Assembly: GCA_017744365.1 (NCBI GenBank)
Contig: JAGIBL010000002.1
Span: 744,001 to 808,000 of the forward strand
Length of the DNA stretch: 64,000 nt
DNA from: Nocardioidaceae bacterium
GTDB taxonomy: Bacteria > Actinomycetota > Actinomycetes > Propionibacteriales > Nocardioidaceae
Reading direction: 5' to 3'
The translations under genes were made by a program, and so were the position numbers. A model generated the notes under the pieces. That model saw only the letters and a list, made by a program, of their open reading frames with translations, did not search any database and had not been told where the DNA came from. Below are positions 41,101 through 48,986 of the stretch, one piece after another (the first letter of the stretch is position 1; every line of letters starts with the position of its first letter).

Positions 41101-42085
41101 TCTCGACGACGAAGACGATGACGTCCTTGGGTCCGATGCCGGCGCTCGAGTTGCCGCCGCTCGGGCCGTAGCCGTACTGCGCCGGGATGGTCACGACCAG
41201 CCGGGTACCGACCTTCTGGCCCACGAGCGCGGCGCCGAAGCCCTGGACGACCTCGGTCGTCTTGAACGGGACCGGCTGCTTGCCGTAGCTCTGGTCGAAG
41301 ATCTTCTTGGTGTTCCAGTCGGTGCCCTGGTAGTCGACGGTCACCTGGTCGCCCGACTTGACCACCTCGCCGCTGCCAGGCTTGAGGACCTTGAGCATCA
41401 GGTCCTTGGCGGGCGGGCCCACCAGCTTCAGGGTCGGCTTGCCGGCCTTGTCGAAGGTGACCGTCGGGACGTTCTTGGTCCACGCGGCCGGCTTGAGCGG
41501 CACCTTCTTCTTGATGACGTCGACGACGAGGACGACGGTGTCGTCGCCCTTGATGCCCGCCTGCGCGTTGCCGTCCGGGCCGTACATCTGGATCGCCGGG
41601 ACCGCGACCACGACGCGCGAGCCGAACGGCACGCACTCGATGGCGGCGGAGAAGGCGTCGATCAGCGACTTGTCCGCGACCGTCAGGGTCAGCGGGGTGC
41701 TGCCCAGCGACTTGCCGTCCTTGCCGGTGTAGGCGGTGACCAGGGTCTCCACCTCGTCACCGGCCTTGGTCGAGGCGCCGGTGCCCTTGGTGACCACGGT
41801 GCGCTCGAGGTCGTCGGACTCCAGTGGCTTGTCGAAGGTCGCGGTCTGGGACTTGCCGAAGTCGCCGGTGACCTTGACCCCGTCGCTGGCCTTGCCCGCC
41901 TTGCGCTCCTGGCACTGCCCGGTCGCGATCTTCTGCGCGGTGGCGCTCGAGGTCGGGTCGTCGGTGCTCTTGGTGTCCTTGTCCTTCGACGAGGAGTCCC
42001 CACCGCCGCCGCATCCGGCGAGCAGCAGGGCCGCGGCGGCCAGGAGGGCGACCGGGGCGGTCCGGCGGGAGGCGAGCGTGCGCAT
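41078..42085 (-). CDS. FKBP-type peptidyl-prolyl isomerase lipoprotein (two domains)
   Basis: A 335-residue exported lipoprotein: lipobox LLAGC with lipidated C25, a Ser/Asp/Lys-rich spacer, then two FKBP folds. The first (about 75-195) is weak, with TKGTGASTKAGDEVETLVTAY and VVVAVP; the second (about 215-335) is typical: VLKPGSGEVVKSGDQVTVDYQGTDW, FDQSYGKQPVPF, VVQGFGAALVGQKVGTRLVVTIPAQYGYG. It helps fold secreted proteins outside the membrane. The gene is monocistronic. Confidence 0.88.
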   Translation of the reverse strand: MRTLASRRTAPVALLAAAALLLAGCGGGGDSSSKDKDTKSTDDPTSSATAQKIATGQCQERKAGKASDGVKVTGDFGKSQTATFDKPLESDDLERTVVTKGTGASTKAGDEVETLVTAYTGKDGKSLGSTPLTLTVADKSLIDAFSAAIECVPFGSRVVVAVPAIQMYGPDGNAQAGIKGDDTVVLVVDVIKKKVPLKPAAWTKNVPTVTFDKAGKPTLKLVGPPAKDLMLKVLKPGSGEVVKSGDQVTVDYQGTDWNTKKIFDQSYGKQPVPFKTTEVVQGFGAALVGQKVGTRLVVTIPAQYGYGPSGGNSSAGIGPKDVIVFVVEIKAVAAG

Positions 42086-42214
42086 GATCCAACTCGTTTC
42101 GACTCGTCGTCTGGGGCGGGCCCGCGGCTGGGTTCCGCAAGGCCTGGGTCAGTCTGCCATGCGACCCTGAAGTGAACCTGTGTACCATCACTCCTCGTCG
42201 GCTCCGGCCGGCAC

Positions 42215-42287
42215 GCGGATGTAGCTCAGTTGGTAGAGCGCGACCTTCCCAAGGTCGATGTCGCGAGTTCGAGTCTCGTCATCCGCT
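42215..42287 (+). tRNA. tRNA-Gly (CCC)
   Basis: 73 nt cloverleaf: acceptor GCGGATG/CATCCGC, D arm GCTC/GAGC, anticodon stem CGACC/GGTCG with loop TTCCCAA (anticodon CCC), T arm GCGAG/CTCGT with TTCGAGT, discriminator T. No encoded CCA follows. A small cluster of secreted-protein genes starts directly after it. Confidence 0.95.
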
Positions 42288-42291
42288 CCGC

Positions 42292-42885
42292 TCAACCGGG
42301 GGTCTTGCTCACGAGCCCTTTCAGCACCTCGAGTGCCGGTGCGAAATCACCAGACTCAGCGTCGTCAGCCCGAAGTCGCTCGAGATCCGCTGATCGGGGC
42401 GCCGCTACCTCGTCCTTGACGTCGAGGACCCCGTTGTCACCGCCCACCGGGGCGTAGAAGACCTCCTGGGTCTTGATGCCGGGCGCCTCGGCGGGCGTGA
42501 GCCGACGAGCGAACAGCACCACGACCTGCCCGGCGGCCAGGTCGCTGCGTCCGTCGACCTGCTCCTTCTCGAGGTCCGGCCAGGCCACGACGATCTTCTG
42601 GTCTGCCAGCGGCTCGCCCCGCCAGGTCTCCGTGACCTCGGCGTTCCAGAACGCCATCGGCACCCCGTCGGCCGGGTCGCCCGATCCGCCGTCGTCGAGC
42701 TCGCGGGTACTGACTTCGCCGATCCGGACCACGCCCACGAAGTCGGCCTCTCGGGCAAGGTCCTCGACACTCCCGTACGTCGCGTAGTCGGCGCTTCCAG
42801 ACGCGGGGGGACCGTCGCTGTGCACAGACCCGCAACCTGCAAGGAGGACCAGCGTCGACGCCGCCAGCGCTCGCATGATGTTCAC
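42292..42885 (-). CDS. Putative lipoprotein
   Basis: A 197-residue exported lipoprotein with lipobox LLAGC (C18). After a short Ser/Gly linker, one domain of about 160 residues contains VEDLAREADFVGVVRIGEVSTREL, FWNAEVTETWRGEP, VVLFARRLTPAEAPG and YAPVGGDNGVLDVKDEVAAPR, a pattern seen in small extracytoplasmic beta-barrel proteins of actinobacteria; no named family recognised. It ends 5 bp from the tRNA. ATG 42885 fits the signal. First of four minus-strand genes with lower GC than the surroundings. Confidence 0.65.
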   Translation of the reverse strand: MNIMRALAASTLVLLAGCGSVHSDGPPASGSADYATYGSVEDLAREADFVGVVRIGEVSTRELDDGGSGDPADGVPMAFWNAEVTETWRGEPLADQKIVVAWPDLEKEQVDGRSDLAAGQVVVLFARRLTPAEAPGIKTQEVFYAPVGGDNGVLDVKDEVAAPRSADLERLRADDAESGDFAPALEVLKGLVSKTPG

Positions 42886-42901
42886 CGTTTCGCACCCTTC
42901 G

Positions 42902-43465
42902 CTAGTACTTGTCGATGACGCCGTTCTGGTCGTCCTGCCAGGGCGGCAGCCCCGCGCAGTGAAACTTCTCCGATCCCTGCTCCATGACGGCAGGTCCTGA
43001 CGAGCAGGTCATGGACTCGTGGGCCAAGCCGTACGCATGCCCGAGCTCGTGAATCGCGACGTACTTCTTGTTCTCGGCCGAGAGCGATCCGGTGGTACGG
43101 GTGTTGTACTTCTGCTTGACCTCGTTGCCGATCCAGTTCGTCTGCCACGGCAGGATCGGGCACGTCCACGACGTACGGGCCCAGAAGTCATCCGCGTAGG
43201 AGCCATCCCGAACTTCGATCATCGGATCACTCGACGACGTCGGAACGAATCTGCCAGGCACGTGCACGACGTCCCACCGGTACTGAGCCTGGTTGAACGC
43301 GTTCTCCCAACCTGGCCCGACATCGAAGAAGCGGTACGTGATGGTCGGATTGGGTCCATCGAACTTGCCGCAGTTGAGGTTGTAGGCGCTGGCTGGCCAC
43401 GGGACGCAGACGACAGCAGCAGCCGCCATCATCGCCGCCGACAGGGTTCCAACGAGCTTCCTCAT
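42902..43465 (-). CDS. Secreted matrixin-like metalloprotease
   Basis: A 187-residue secreted protein with a signal peptide (about 1-27, ending ASA) and a zinc-protease domain: HELGHAYGLAH at 139-149 supplies three zinc histidines and the catalytic Glu (HExxHxxGxxH, metzincin type), followed by VMEQG as the Met-turn. Four Cys probably form disulfides. No propeptide is evident. It is small for a protease, like peptidase M10A/M57-type proteins. It lies 16 bp from the lipoprotein gene upstream in position, probably co-transcribed. Confidence 0.8.
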   Translation of the reverse strand: MRKLVGTLSAAMMAAAAVVCVPWPASAYNLNCGKFDGPNPTITYRFFDVGPGWENAFNQAQYRWDVVHVPGRFVPTSSSDPMIEVRDGSYADDFWARTSWTCPILPWQTNWIGNEVKQKYNTRTTGSLSAENKKYVAIHELGHAYGLAHESMTCSSGPAVMEQGSEKFHCAGLPPWQDDQNGVIDKY

Positions 43466-43493
43466 CTGATCCTCCGCACCGTGCTGATTCCGA

Positions 43494-43964
43494 TCACTTC
43501 TTCAAGTACTCGACGTCAGCGAGCGTCGGCGCCCGTCGACTCAGCCGAGCACGCCAGTCCACGCCGTGCGCATCGCCTACCCGAACGACCCATGGAAGGT
43601 CGACATCACGGTCGATGCGACCCAGCGGGACAGCACCGACGCAGACTTGCAGTGCGCGCTCGACGGACCCTCCGAAGCACAACCTCAGTCCCTCTGCGCT
43701 GCCGCCTCCGCGATGGAAGCGCGTCTGTGTGCGATCGAGGACGTCGACTAGGCGCACCCTGGAACCCCCCACGGACTCCTCGGCGAGGCCCGCCACCTCG
43801 AGGTCGACGGCATCGGCCGGCAGATATCCGAGCCAGGACTTGTCGTGCGCCACGATTTCGAGGTTCTCTGAGGACGAGCCATGAACGACGAGTGCAACCC
43901 CAGCAGTGACAATCACAGCGCCAACGACCGCGAGCGAGATGCTCACGACTGTCCGTCCGACCAT
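43494..43964 (-). CDS. Single-pass membrane protein of unknown function
   Basis: A 156-residue protein with an N-terminal transmembrane or signal segment (about 4-28: VVSISLAVVGAVIVTAGVALVV) and an extracytoplasmic beta-rich part with two Cys (LRLCFGGSVERALQVCVGAV) that could pair. No family recognised. Starts at ATG 43964 with GGAAGG upstream; an ATG 7 codons earlier is less likely. It lies 28 bp before the metalloprotease gene in the same direction. Confidence 0.5.
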   Translation of the reverse strand: MVGRTVVSISLAVVGAVIVTAGVALVVHGSSSENLEIVAHDKSWLGYLPADAVDLEVAGLAEESVGGSRVRLVDVLDRTQTRFHRGGGSAEGLRLCFGGSVERALQVCVGAVPLGRIDRDVDLPWVVRVGDAHGVDWRARLSRRAPTLADVEYLKK

Positions 43965-44076
43965 CGGTCCGCCTTCCGCGATCACTGGAACTGGTGACCG
44001 GTAGACGTCTCGACGTGGCAGGGCATTACGCGACCCGGCGCTGCGAACGTCACCAACACGTCCAGTTCGAGCGCGT

Positions 44077-44475
44077 TCATCTCAGCTCGCCGTTCATCAC
44101 CTCGACCGGCGCATGGACCGAACGGCGGTCTCCCAGCGGCGCGTCGAGCGGCACCCGGACGTCCCCCGTCCGGAGGTCCGCGTTATAGACGATGCCCGGC
44201 TCGGTGACATCGCGCAGGACCGAGGTGAGGACGACCTGGGCGGGAGTCTCCTCGACATCGACGCGGACGAACTCCAGACAACCGCCATCGGCGATCTTCA
44301 CCACGACGACCCCCGCGGGCCGGTCGACGCTGACGGGCTTCCACGGCCCGCTGCGGAACTGCTGCGTCATCCGCGGAGTCGAATCGTCCCCAGCGCAACC
44401 CGCCATCGCGGGCATGAGCAGAACGGTGAGCGCAGCTCTCACCACTCGGCTCCCGAGGCCGCCCTTCGTACGCAT
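44077..44475 (-). CDS. Putative small lipoprotein
   Basis: A 132-residue exported lipoprotein: basic head, hydrophobic stretch and lipobox AMAGC (C27), then a beta-rich domain with GPWKPVSVDRPAGVVVVKIADGGCLEFVRVDVEET. No named family recognised. Start ATG 44475 has GGAG 6 bases upstream; the longer frame from 44526 lacks a signal at its end. Lies upstream of the 43494 gene, same direction, 112-bp gap. Confidence 0.55.
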   Translation of the reverse strand: MRTKGGLGSRVVRAALTVLLMPAMAGCAGDDSTPRMTQQFRSGPWKPVSVDRPAGVVVVKIADGGCLEFVRVDVEETPAQVVLTSVLRDVTEPGIVYNADLRTGDVRVPLDAPLGDRRSVHAPVEVMNGELR

Positions 44476-44632
44476 GCGGTCTCCGTTCGTCGGTTCTCGC
44501 TGTCGGAGAAGACGGGGCGACGGCACGGCGGCTTACGCGACCGCTCCGGATTTCAACTACGCATTTCGCCTCGCACGCGCCGATCCCGGCCCTAGCCTTT
44601 CCCCGTACTTCTGGGCTCTCGGAGGGAACGTC

Positions 44633-45883
44633 ATGCGTACTCGTCTTCTCGTCCTGCTCGCGTCCGTCGGCGTCTGCGTCGGTACGGCACTCGTCGGGGT
44701 GCCGTTCGCCCAGGCGGCTCCCGACGCCGGGCCGGCCTTCACCTACCAGGTCCTCCCCATGTGCTCCGACGATGCCGACGGCAAGGAGTGCGTCGTCTCG
44801 GCGACCCGCGATGGTGCCGCCATGACGGCTGGTGTGTACCCGTCGACACCCGGCACCCACGAGTGGTTCTACGTCGACAACGGCTGGCGCAATGGCATGT
44901 TCGCGTTCAACCTGAACGCCGCGACCGTGCCGGCCGGCCCGGGCCCGGTGACGCAGAGCAGGAGCGTCGACCGCGACGCGACCTGGGTCATCACCGTGAA
45001 CACCGGCTCGTACGTGCCCCGCGAGGTCAACAGCAGGACGCGGAACACGGGCTTCGTCCGGGGCGGGAACGCGACGACCGGCTACTGGTTCCAGATCTCG
45101 TTCAACCCGGTCCCGATCGCCTGGCACTGGGCGGACGGCCCGACGCCGTGCAACATGACGGCGTGCGGTGACGACTCGGTGCCCGCCGAGTTCGTCTCCG
45201 ACGCCGACAAGGGATTCGCGGACGGCTACGTCACCGACCTCGGCGACTCTCCGTCGCCGCGCTACGTCGGCGCTCGCACCGGCTTCGTGATGGCGAGCAA
45301 CGCGCAGTACCAGGGCGAGCCCGAGTACGACGCGACCACCAACAGCCTGGTGATCTCGATGGCGAACCCGCACCTGCGAGCGCCGGGCGTGCAGGCGACC
45401 GGGTTCTTCGAGGCCTTCCTGCCGAACTCCTACCTGCTGAACCAGCTCGGCGTTCCGTACCCGTCGACGTTGACCGGCGGCAGCATCGTGGTCCAGCGCC
45501 TCGGAACCACCACGACGACGCCGTTCACCCTCACCCACACGAGCACCGGCATCTGGGTCCGCGTCGCGGGGATCGGCTTCTCGCGACCGAGGTACCGGCT
45601 GACGACCAAGCCGAGTGCACCCGGCATGCCCCGCGCCGTCGTCGCCCGCAAGATCACCGCCCACTCCGCCCGGGTCCGGTTCGTGCGGCCGATCGCCAAC
45701 GGCGGCCGCAGGATCGACCTGTACCAGGCCCGCTGCCACCGGGTCGGCAAGGCGTGGCACTACGCCCGCCGTACGGTCTCCCCGATCACCGTCACCAGGC
45801 TCCCCCGCGGCCGCGTGCTCTGCCAGGTACGCGCCCACAACGCCAAGGGCTACGGACGCTGGAGCGCGCTCGACCGCAGCTAG
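44633..45883 (+). CDS. Secreted protein with C-terminal fibronectin III-like domain
   Basis: A 416-residue exported protein: signal peptide about 1-28 (ending AQA), a unique region of about 300 residues with many Trp and Gly (YVDNGWRNGMFAFNL, GGNATTGYWFQISFNP, CNMTACGDD), and an Fn3-like module from about 325 (KPSAPGMPRAVVARKITAHSARVRF). The unique part does not match a family I know. GGAGGGAACGTC before the ATG is a strong ribosome-binding site. Its stop TAG overlaps a -10 element of the next gene. Confidence 0.65.
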   Translation: MRTRLLVLLASVGVCVGTALVGVPFAQAAPDAGPAFTYQVLPMCSDDADGKECVVSATRDGAAMTAGVYPSTPGTHEWFYVDNGWRNGMFAFNLNAATVPAGPGPVTQSRSVDRDATWVITVNTGSYVPREVNSRTRNTGFVRGGNATTGYWFQISFNPVPIAWHWADGPTPCNMTACGDDSVPAEFVSDADKGFADGYVTDLGDSPSPRYVGARTGFVMASNAQYQGEPEYDATTNSLVISMANPHLRAPGVQATGFFEAFLPNSYLLNQLGVPYPSTLTGGSIVVQRLGTTTTTPFTLTHTSTGIWVRVAGIGFSRPRYRLTTKPSAPGMPRAVVARKITAHSARVRFVRPIANGGRRIDLYQARCHRVGKAWHYARRTVSPITVTRLPRGRVLCQVRAHNAKGYGRWSALDRS

Positions 45884-45886
45884 GCT
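45881..45886 (+). promoter_or_regulatory. -10 element of the DUF2461 gene overlapping the previous stop
   Basis: TAGGCT includes the TAG stop of the previous gene, followed by 7 bases and the GTG at 45894; a leaderless transcript is likely. Confidence 0.45.
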
Positions 45887-45893
45887 CGGCCGG

Positions 45894-46526
45894 GTGACCG
45901 GATTCCAAGGCTTCCCCGAGGCGGCGCTCGACTTCTACGACGACCTGGAGATGGACAACACCAAGTCGTTCTGGGAGGCGCACAAGCAGGTCTGGACGGA
46001 CGCGGTGAAGACGCCGATGACCGCGCTGACCGACGCGCTCGCCGAGGAGTTCGGCACGCCGAAGGTGTTCCGCCCCTACCGCGACGTGCGGTTCGCGAAG
46101 GACAAGACGCCGTACAAGACCCACCAGGGCGCCTTCGTGGCGGCCGGGCCGTCCTGCGGCTGGTACGTCGAGATCTCCGCGCGCGGTGTCCGCACCGGCG
46201 GCGGGTTCTACGAGGCCAGCGGCGCGAACCTGGCGCGGGTGCGCGAGTCGATCGCCAACGAGGCCACCGGCAAGCAGCTGCAGGCGATCCTCGCCAAGCT
46301 CGAGAAGGCCGGCTTCGAGATCGGCGGCGAGACCCTCAAGACCGCTCCGCGCGGGTACGACGCCGCGCACCCGCGCATCGCGCTGCTGCGGCACAAGTCG
46401 ATCACCGTCGGCCACCCGATCGGGTTCGACAAGGTCATCCACACGCCCGCGCTGCTCGACGTCGTACGCAAGGACTGGCGCGCCCTCAAGCCGCTCGTCG
46501 AGTGGGTCTCCGACCGGCTCGACTGA
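45894..46526 (+). CDS. DUF2461 (TIGR02453) family protein
   Basis: A 210-residue cytosolic protein with the family blocks FYDDLEMDNTKSFWEAHK, YRDVRFAKDKTPYKTHQGAFV and GPSCGWYVEIS plus GGGFY. Function unknown in the literature I can name. Start GTG 45894. It converges on the NTF2-like gene with adjacent stops (46526/46527). Confidence 0.82.
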   Translation: MTGFQGFPEAALDFYDDLEMDNTKSFWEAHKQVWTDAVKTPMTALTDALAEEFGTPKVFRPYRDVRFAKDKTPYKTHQGAFVAAGPSCGWYVEISARGVRTGGGFYEASGANLARVRESIANEATGKQLQAILAKLEKAGFEIGGETLKTAPRGYDAAHPRIALLRHKSITVGHPIGFDKVIHTPALLDVVRKDWRALKPLVEWVSDRLD

Positions 46527-46976
46527 TCACGAAGGCTTCCGCACCGTGGCGAGCGTCCGCTCGACTTCCCAGTGCGCCCGCATCGACTTGATCTTGCCCT
46601 CGTCGGTGATGACGTAGGTCGCGATCAGGTCCGTGTCCGCGAGGGTGCCGTCCTCCATCACCGTGCTGAACGTGCCGATGTTCGCGCACGAGTTCCCGTT
46701 GGCGAACGAGTCGCGGATGGTGAACCGGAACTCCTTGACGGGCGCGATCGCCAGGTCCCAGAACGCCGCGATGCCCTCCTTGCCGCGGTGGCCCTTGGCC
46801 TCGGGGTCGAAGAAGGACGGGCCGACCGGGTCCTCGAGCAGGGCGTCGTCGTCGAAGAGCGCCAGCCACTCCTCCTTGGCCTTGCGCGAGACGGCGTCGT
46901 ACGAGCGCTGCGACAGCCGGCGGGCCGGGTGGTCGCCGTCGGGCGCCTCCCAGGTGATGAACTCGGACTCGATCAT
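46527..46976 (-). CDS. NTF2/SnoaL-like (ketosteroid isomerase fold) protein
   Basis: A 149-residue cone-shaped alpha+beta domain of the NTF2-like superfamily: WLALFDDDALLEDPVGPSFFDPEAKGHRGKEGIAAFWDLAIAP, then the conserved FTIRDSFANGNSCANIGTF core and TDLIATYVITDEGKIKSMRAHWE. Members include delta5-3-ketosteroid isomerases and steroid-modifying proteins. The start overlaps a palindrome that matches the KstR operator form, which suggests steroid-responsive control. The predicted -10 (TACAGT, 46983-46988) stands 6 bases before the ATG, so the mRNA is leaderless. Confidence 0.8.
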   Translation of the reverse strand: MIESEFITWEAPDGDHPARRLSQRSYDAVSRKAKEEWLALFDDDALLEDPVGPSFFDPEAKGHRGKEGIAAFWDLAIAPVKEFRFTIRDSFANGNSCANIGTFSTVMEDGTLADTDLIATYVITDEGKIKSMRAHWEVERTLATVRKPS

Positions 46977-46980
46977 CCCA

Positions 46981-47002
46981 AAACTGTAACGTGTTCCAGT
47001 TT
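46981..47002. promoter_or_regulatory. KstR-like palindrome over the NTF2-like promoter
   Basis: A 22-bp imperfect palindrome centred on TGTAACGTGTTCCA (46985-46998), which fits TnnAACnnGTTnnA on the minus strand. It overlaps the predicted -10 of the NTF2-like gene, a repressor position. KstR regulates steroid catabolism in related genera. Confidence 0.55.
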
Positions 47003-47015
47003 CCGTGACCAGAGC

Positions 47016-47783
47016 TCAGGTCTCGGCTGACCACGAGGCCGGTTTCGGCGGGCCAGAAGACCGGTTTCGGCGGGCCAGAAGACCGGATTCGGCGAGGAGG
47101 AGGACGGTGAGCAGGAGGGTGAGCTGGAAGGCGGGGGCGAGAGGCCGGGCGTGGGTGACGAGGAGGGCGGCGACGGCGGCTCCGGAGATGAGGCCGGCGA
47201 GGAGACCGACCGCGTGGCCGACGTCGGCGAACCGCTGCCGGGTCGCGAGCTTCGTGACCACGGTGGTCAGGGTGCCGGTCAGGTAGGTCGTGGACAGGCC
47301 GCCCACCCCGAAGCGCAGGATCGCGCTGCTCTGCACGCCGAGGGCGGCCGCGTTGAGCGCGAGCAGGAACCAGAACCAGGACTCCGGCGGGTGGCTGCCG
47401 TGCGCCCACCAGCACACGCCGTACGTCGTGAGCAGACCGAGCTCGAGCAGCAGCGCCCGGGTCACGCCGGAGGGCCAGATCCCCTGTCCCTGCCGGGGAG
47501 TCCCCGCTACCCGGACCCCGGCGGCCGCGCCGGCGACGTACCCCCCGATGGCGGCCAGCACGTGCCCGAGGGCCGAGAAGTCGCTGGTGCCGATCGCCAC
47601 GCCGACCAGCACCATGTTGCCGGTCATCACCGAGGTGAAGGCGCTGCCCAGCGCGAGGAATCCGGTGGCGTCGGTGGCGCCGGAGAGCAGCGCGAGCAGC
47701 ACCACGAGCACGTCACGGGTCCGAGCGGTCACGGGCGCCGATGCTGCCAGGTCGAGGGCCGCGGTCCCCGGGTCATCCTGCAC
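47016..47783 (-). CDS. DUF1275 (YoaK) membrane protein
   Basis: A 255-residue membrane protein with six or seven hydrophobic segments and the family marks ALLSGATDATGFLALGSAFTSVMTGNMVLVG near the N-terminus and GGLSTTYLTGTLTTVVTKLA. Function is unknown; such proteins are sometimes called YoaK transporters. The C-terminal tail is basic and encoded by a 22-bp tandem repeat. GTG 47783 is chosen; a second in-frame GTG 17 codons later is possible. Confidence 0.8.
   Translation of the reverse strand: MQDDPGTAALDLAASAPVTARTRDVLVVLLALLSGATDATGFLALGSAFTSVMTGNMVLVGVAIGTSDFSALGHVLAAIGGYVAGAAAGVRVAGTPRQGQGIWPSGVTRALLLELGLLTTYGVCWWAHGSHPPESWFWFLLALNAAALGVQSSAILRFGVGGLSTTYLTGTLTTVVTKLATRQRFADVGHAVGLLAGLISGAAVAALLVTHARPLAPAFQLTLLLTVLLLAESGLLARRNRSSGPPKPASWSAET
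47039..47094. repeat. 22-bp tandem repeat at the 3' end of the DUF1275 gene
   Basis: Two identical 22-bp units (starting CCGGTTTCGGCGGGCCAG) and a partial third unit CCGGATTCGGCG. They encode repeated Arg/Ser/Gly/Pro residues at the C-terminus. Function unknown. Confidence 0.85.
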
Positions 47784-47882
47784 CGAATCCGGCCCGGAAC
47801 TTGTGCAACAAGACCGTGGGATCGCCCGGACGGCCGAACCTAACGTCGGCCCTCCCACCAACCCCGGACAAGGAACGGCGAG

Positions 47883-48638
47883 ATGACCGAACTCCTCAAC
47901 CACGACGACTTCCGCGCCGCGCTCAAGGACGCGATCAAGGGCCGGGAGGCCGCGAACGCCTCGTTCTCCCAGGCCTGGGCCGACGGCAAGCTGCAGCGCC
48001 ACCACTTCGCCCGCTGGGCCGAGAACCACTACCACTACGTGGGTCCGTTCGCCGACTACCTCGGCTACATCTACGGCAACACCCCGGACCACTTCACCGA
48101 GGCCAAGGACTTCCTGCTCCAGAACATGTACGAGGAGGAGCTGGCCGACATCCGGCACACCGACCTGCTGATCCGGTTCGCCGAGTCGTGCGGCACCACC
48201 CGCGAGCGGGTCGAGGACCCCAACAACGCCAACGCGGTCACCCGCGGCCTGCAGGCCTGGTGCTACGCGACCTCGATGCGCGAGCACTTCGCCGTGGCCA
48301 CCGCGGCGCTCGTGGTCGGCCTGGAGTCGCAGGTGCCGACGATCTACAAGAAGCAGATCGTCCCGCTGCGCGAGGCCTACGGCTTCACCGAGGACGAGAT
48401 CGAGTTCTTCGACCTGCACATCACCTCCGACGAGGTGCACGGCGAGCGTGGCTACCAGATCGTGCTCGAGTGCGCGGACACCCCCGAGCTGCAGCAGCGC
48501 TGCCTGCAGTACGTCCGCTGGGGTGCCGAGATGCGCTACGCCTACACCCGGTCGCTCTACGACACCTACGTCGCGCCCGACCTCGGCCCGGACGGTTCCG
48601 GCGAGGTCCTCGTCGACGAGCTGCTCGGCTCGGCCTGA
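47883..48638 (+). CDS. Heme-oxygenase-like diiron oxidase (TenA/PqqC/CADD superfamily)
   Basis: A 251-residue all-helical cytosolic protein. The full set of ligands of heme-oxygenase-like diiron enzymes is visible at the expected spacing: E85 and H92 (MYEEELADIRHTDLL), E148 (VVGLESQ), H179, D183 and H186 (LHITSDEVHGERG), very close to the spacing reported for CADD. The CADD radical tyrosine preceding the third ligand is Leu here, so a para-aminobenzoate role is unlikely. It would activate oxygen on an organic substrate, with electrons from the Rieske protein and reductase that follow directly. First gene of a seven-gene operon; AAGGAACG before the ATG. Confidence 0.72.
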   Translation: MTELLNHDDFRAALKDAIKGREAANASFSQAWADGKLQRHHFARWAENHYHYVGPFADYLGYIYGNTPDHFTEAKDFLLQNMYEEELADIRHTDLLIRFAESCGTTRERVEDPNNANAVTRGLQAWCYATSMREHFAVATAALVVGLESQVPTIYKKQIVPLREAYGFTEDEIEFFDLHITSDEVHGERGYQIVLECADTPELQQRCLQYVRWGAEMRYAYTRSLYDTYVAPDLGPDGSGEVLVDELLGSA

Positions 48639-48659
48639 CGCGAACCCGGAGACGAGCCC

Positions 48660-48986
48660 GTGAGCCAGTGGCACGAGGTCGCGCGCCTGCGCGACCTGGA
48701 AGCCCGCAAGAAGACCGCGGTGACGGTCGGCGGCACCACGATCGCGCTGTTCTGGATCAAGGGCCGCGTCTACGCCCTCGCGGACACCTGCGTGCACGAG
48801 CAGCGCCAGCTCAGCAAGGGCGCGGTGCTGTTCGGCAAGGTCGTCTGCCCGGGCCACCAGTGGAAGTTCGACCCCGCCACCGGGGAGGCCGACGGGCAGG
48901 ACCGCTGCCAGCCGGTCTTCCCGGTTCAGGTCAGCGAGGACGGCATCGTCAGTGTCAGCCTCGAGCGTGAAGGAGCCCTGCGATGA
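48660..48986 (+). CDS. Rieske-type [2Fe-2S] ferredoxin
   Basis: A 108-residue Rieske protein. Cluster ligands C44/H46 (TCVHEQ) and C63/H66 (CPGHQWKF) are intact. The short, soluble form is that of ferredoxins for ring-hydroxylating or other oxygenases. GTG start 21 bp after the diiron gene and ATGA overlap with the reductase gene indicate coupled expression; its likely job is to reduce the diiron oxidase. Confidence 0.85.
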   Translation: MSQWHEVARLRDLEARKKTAVTVGGTTIALFWIKGRVYALADTCVHEQRQLSKGAVLFGKVVCPGHQWKFDPATGEADGQDRCQPVFPVQVSEDGIVSVSLEREGALR

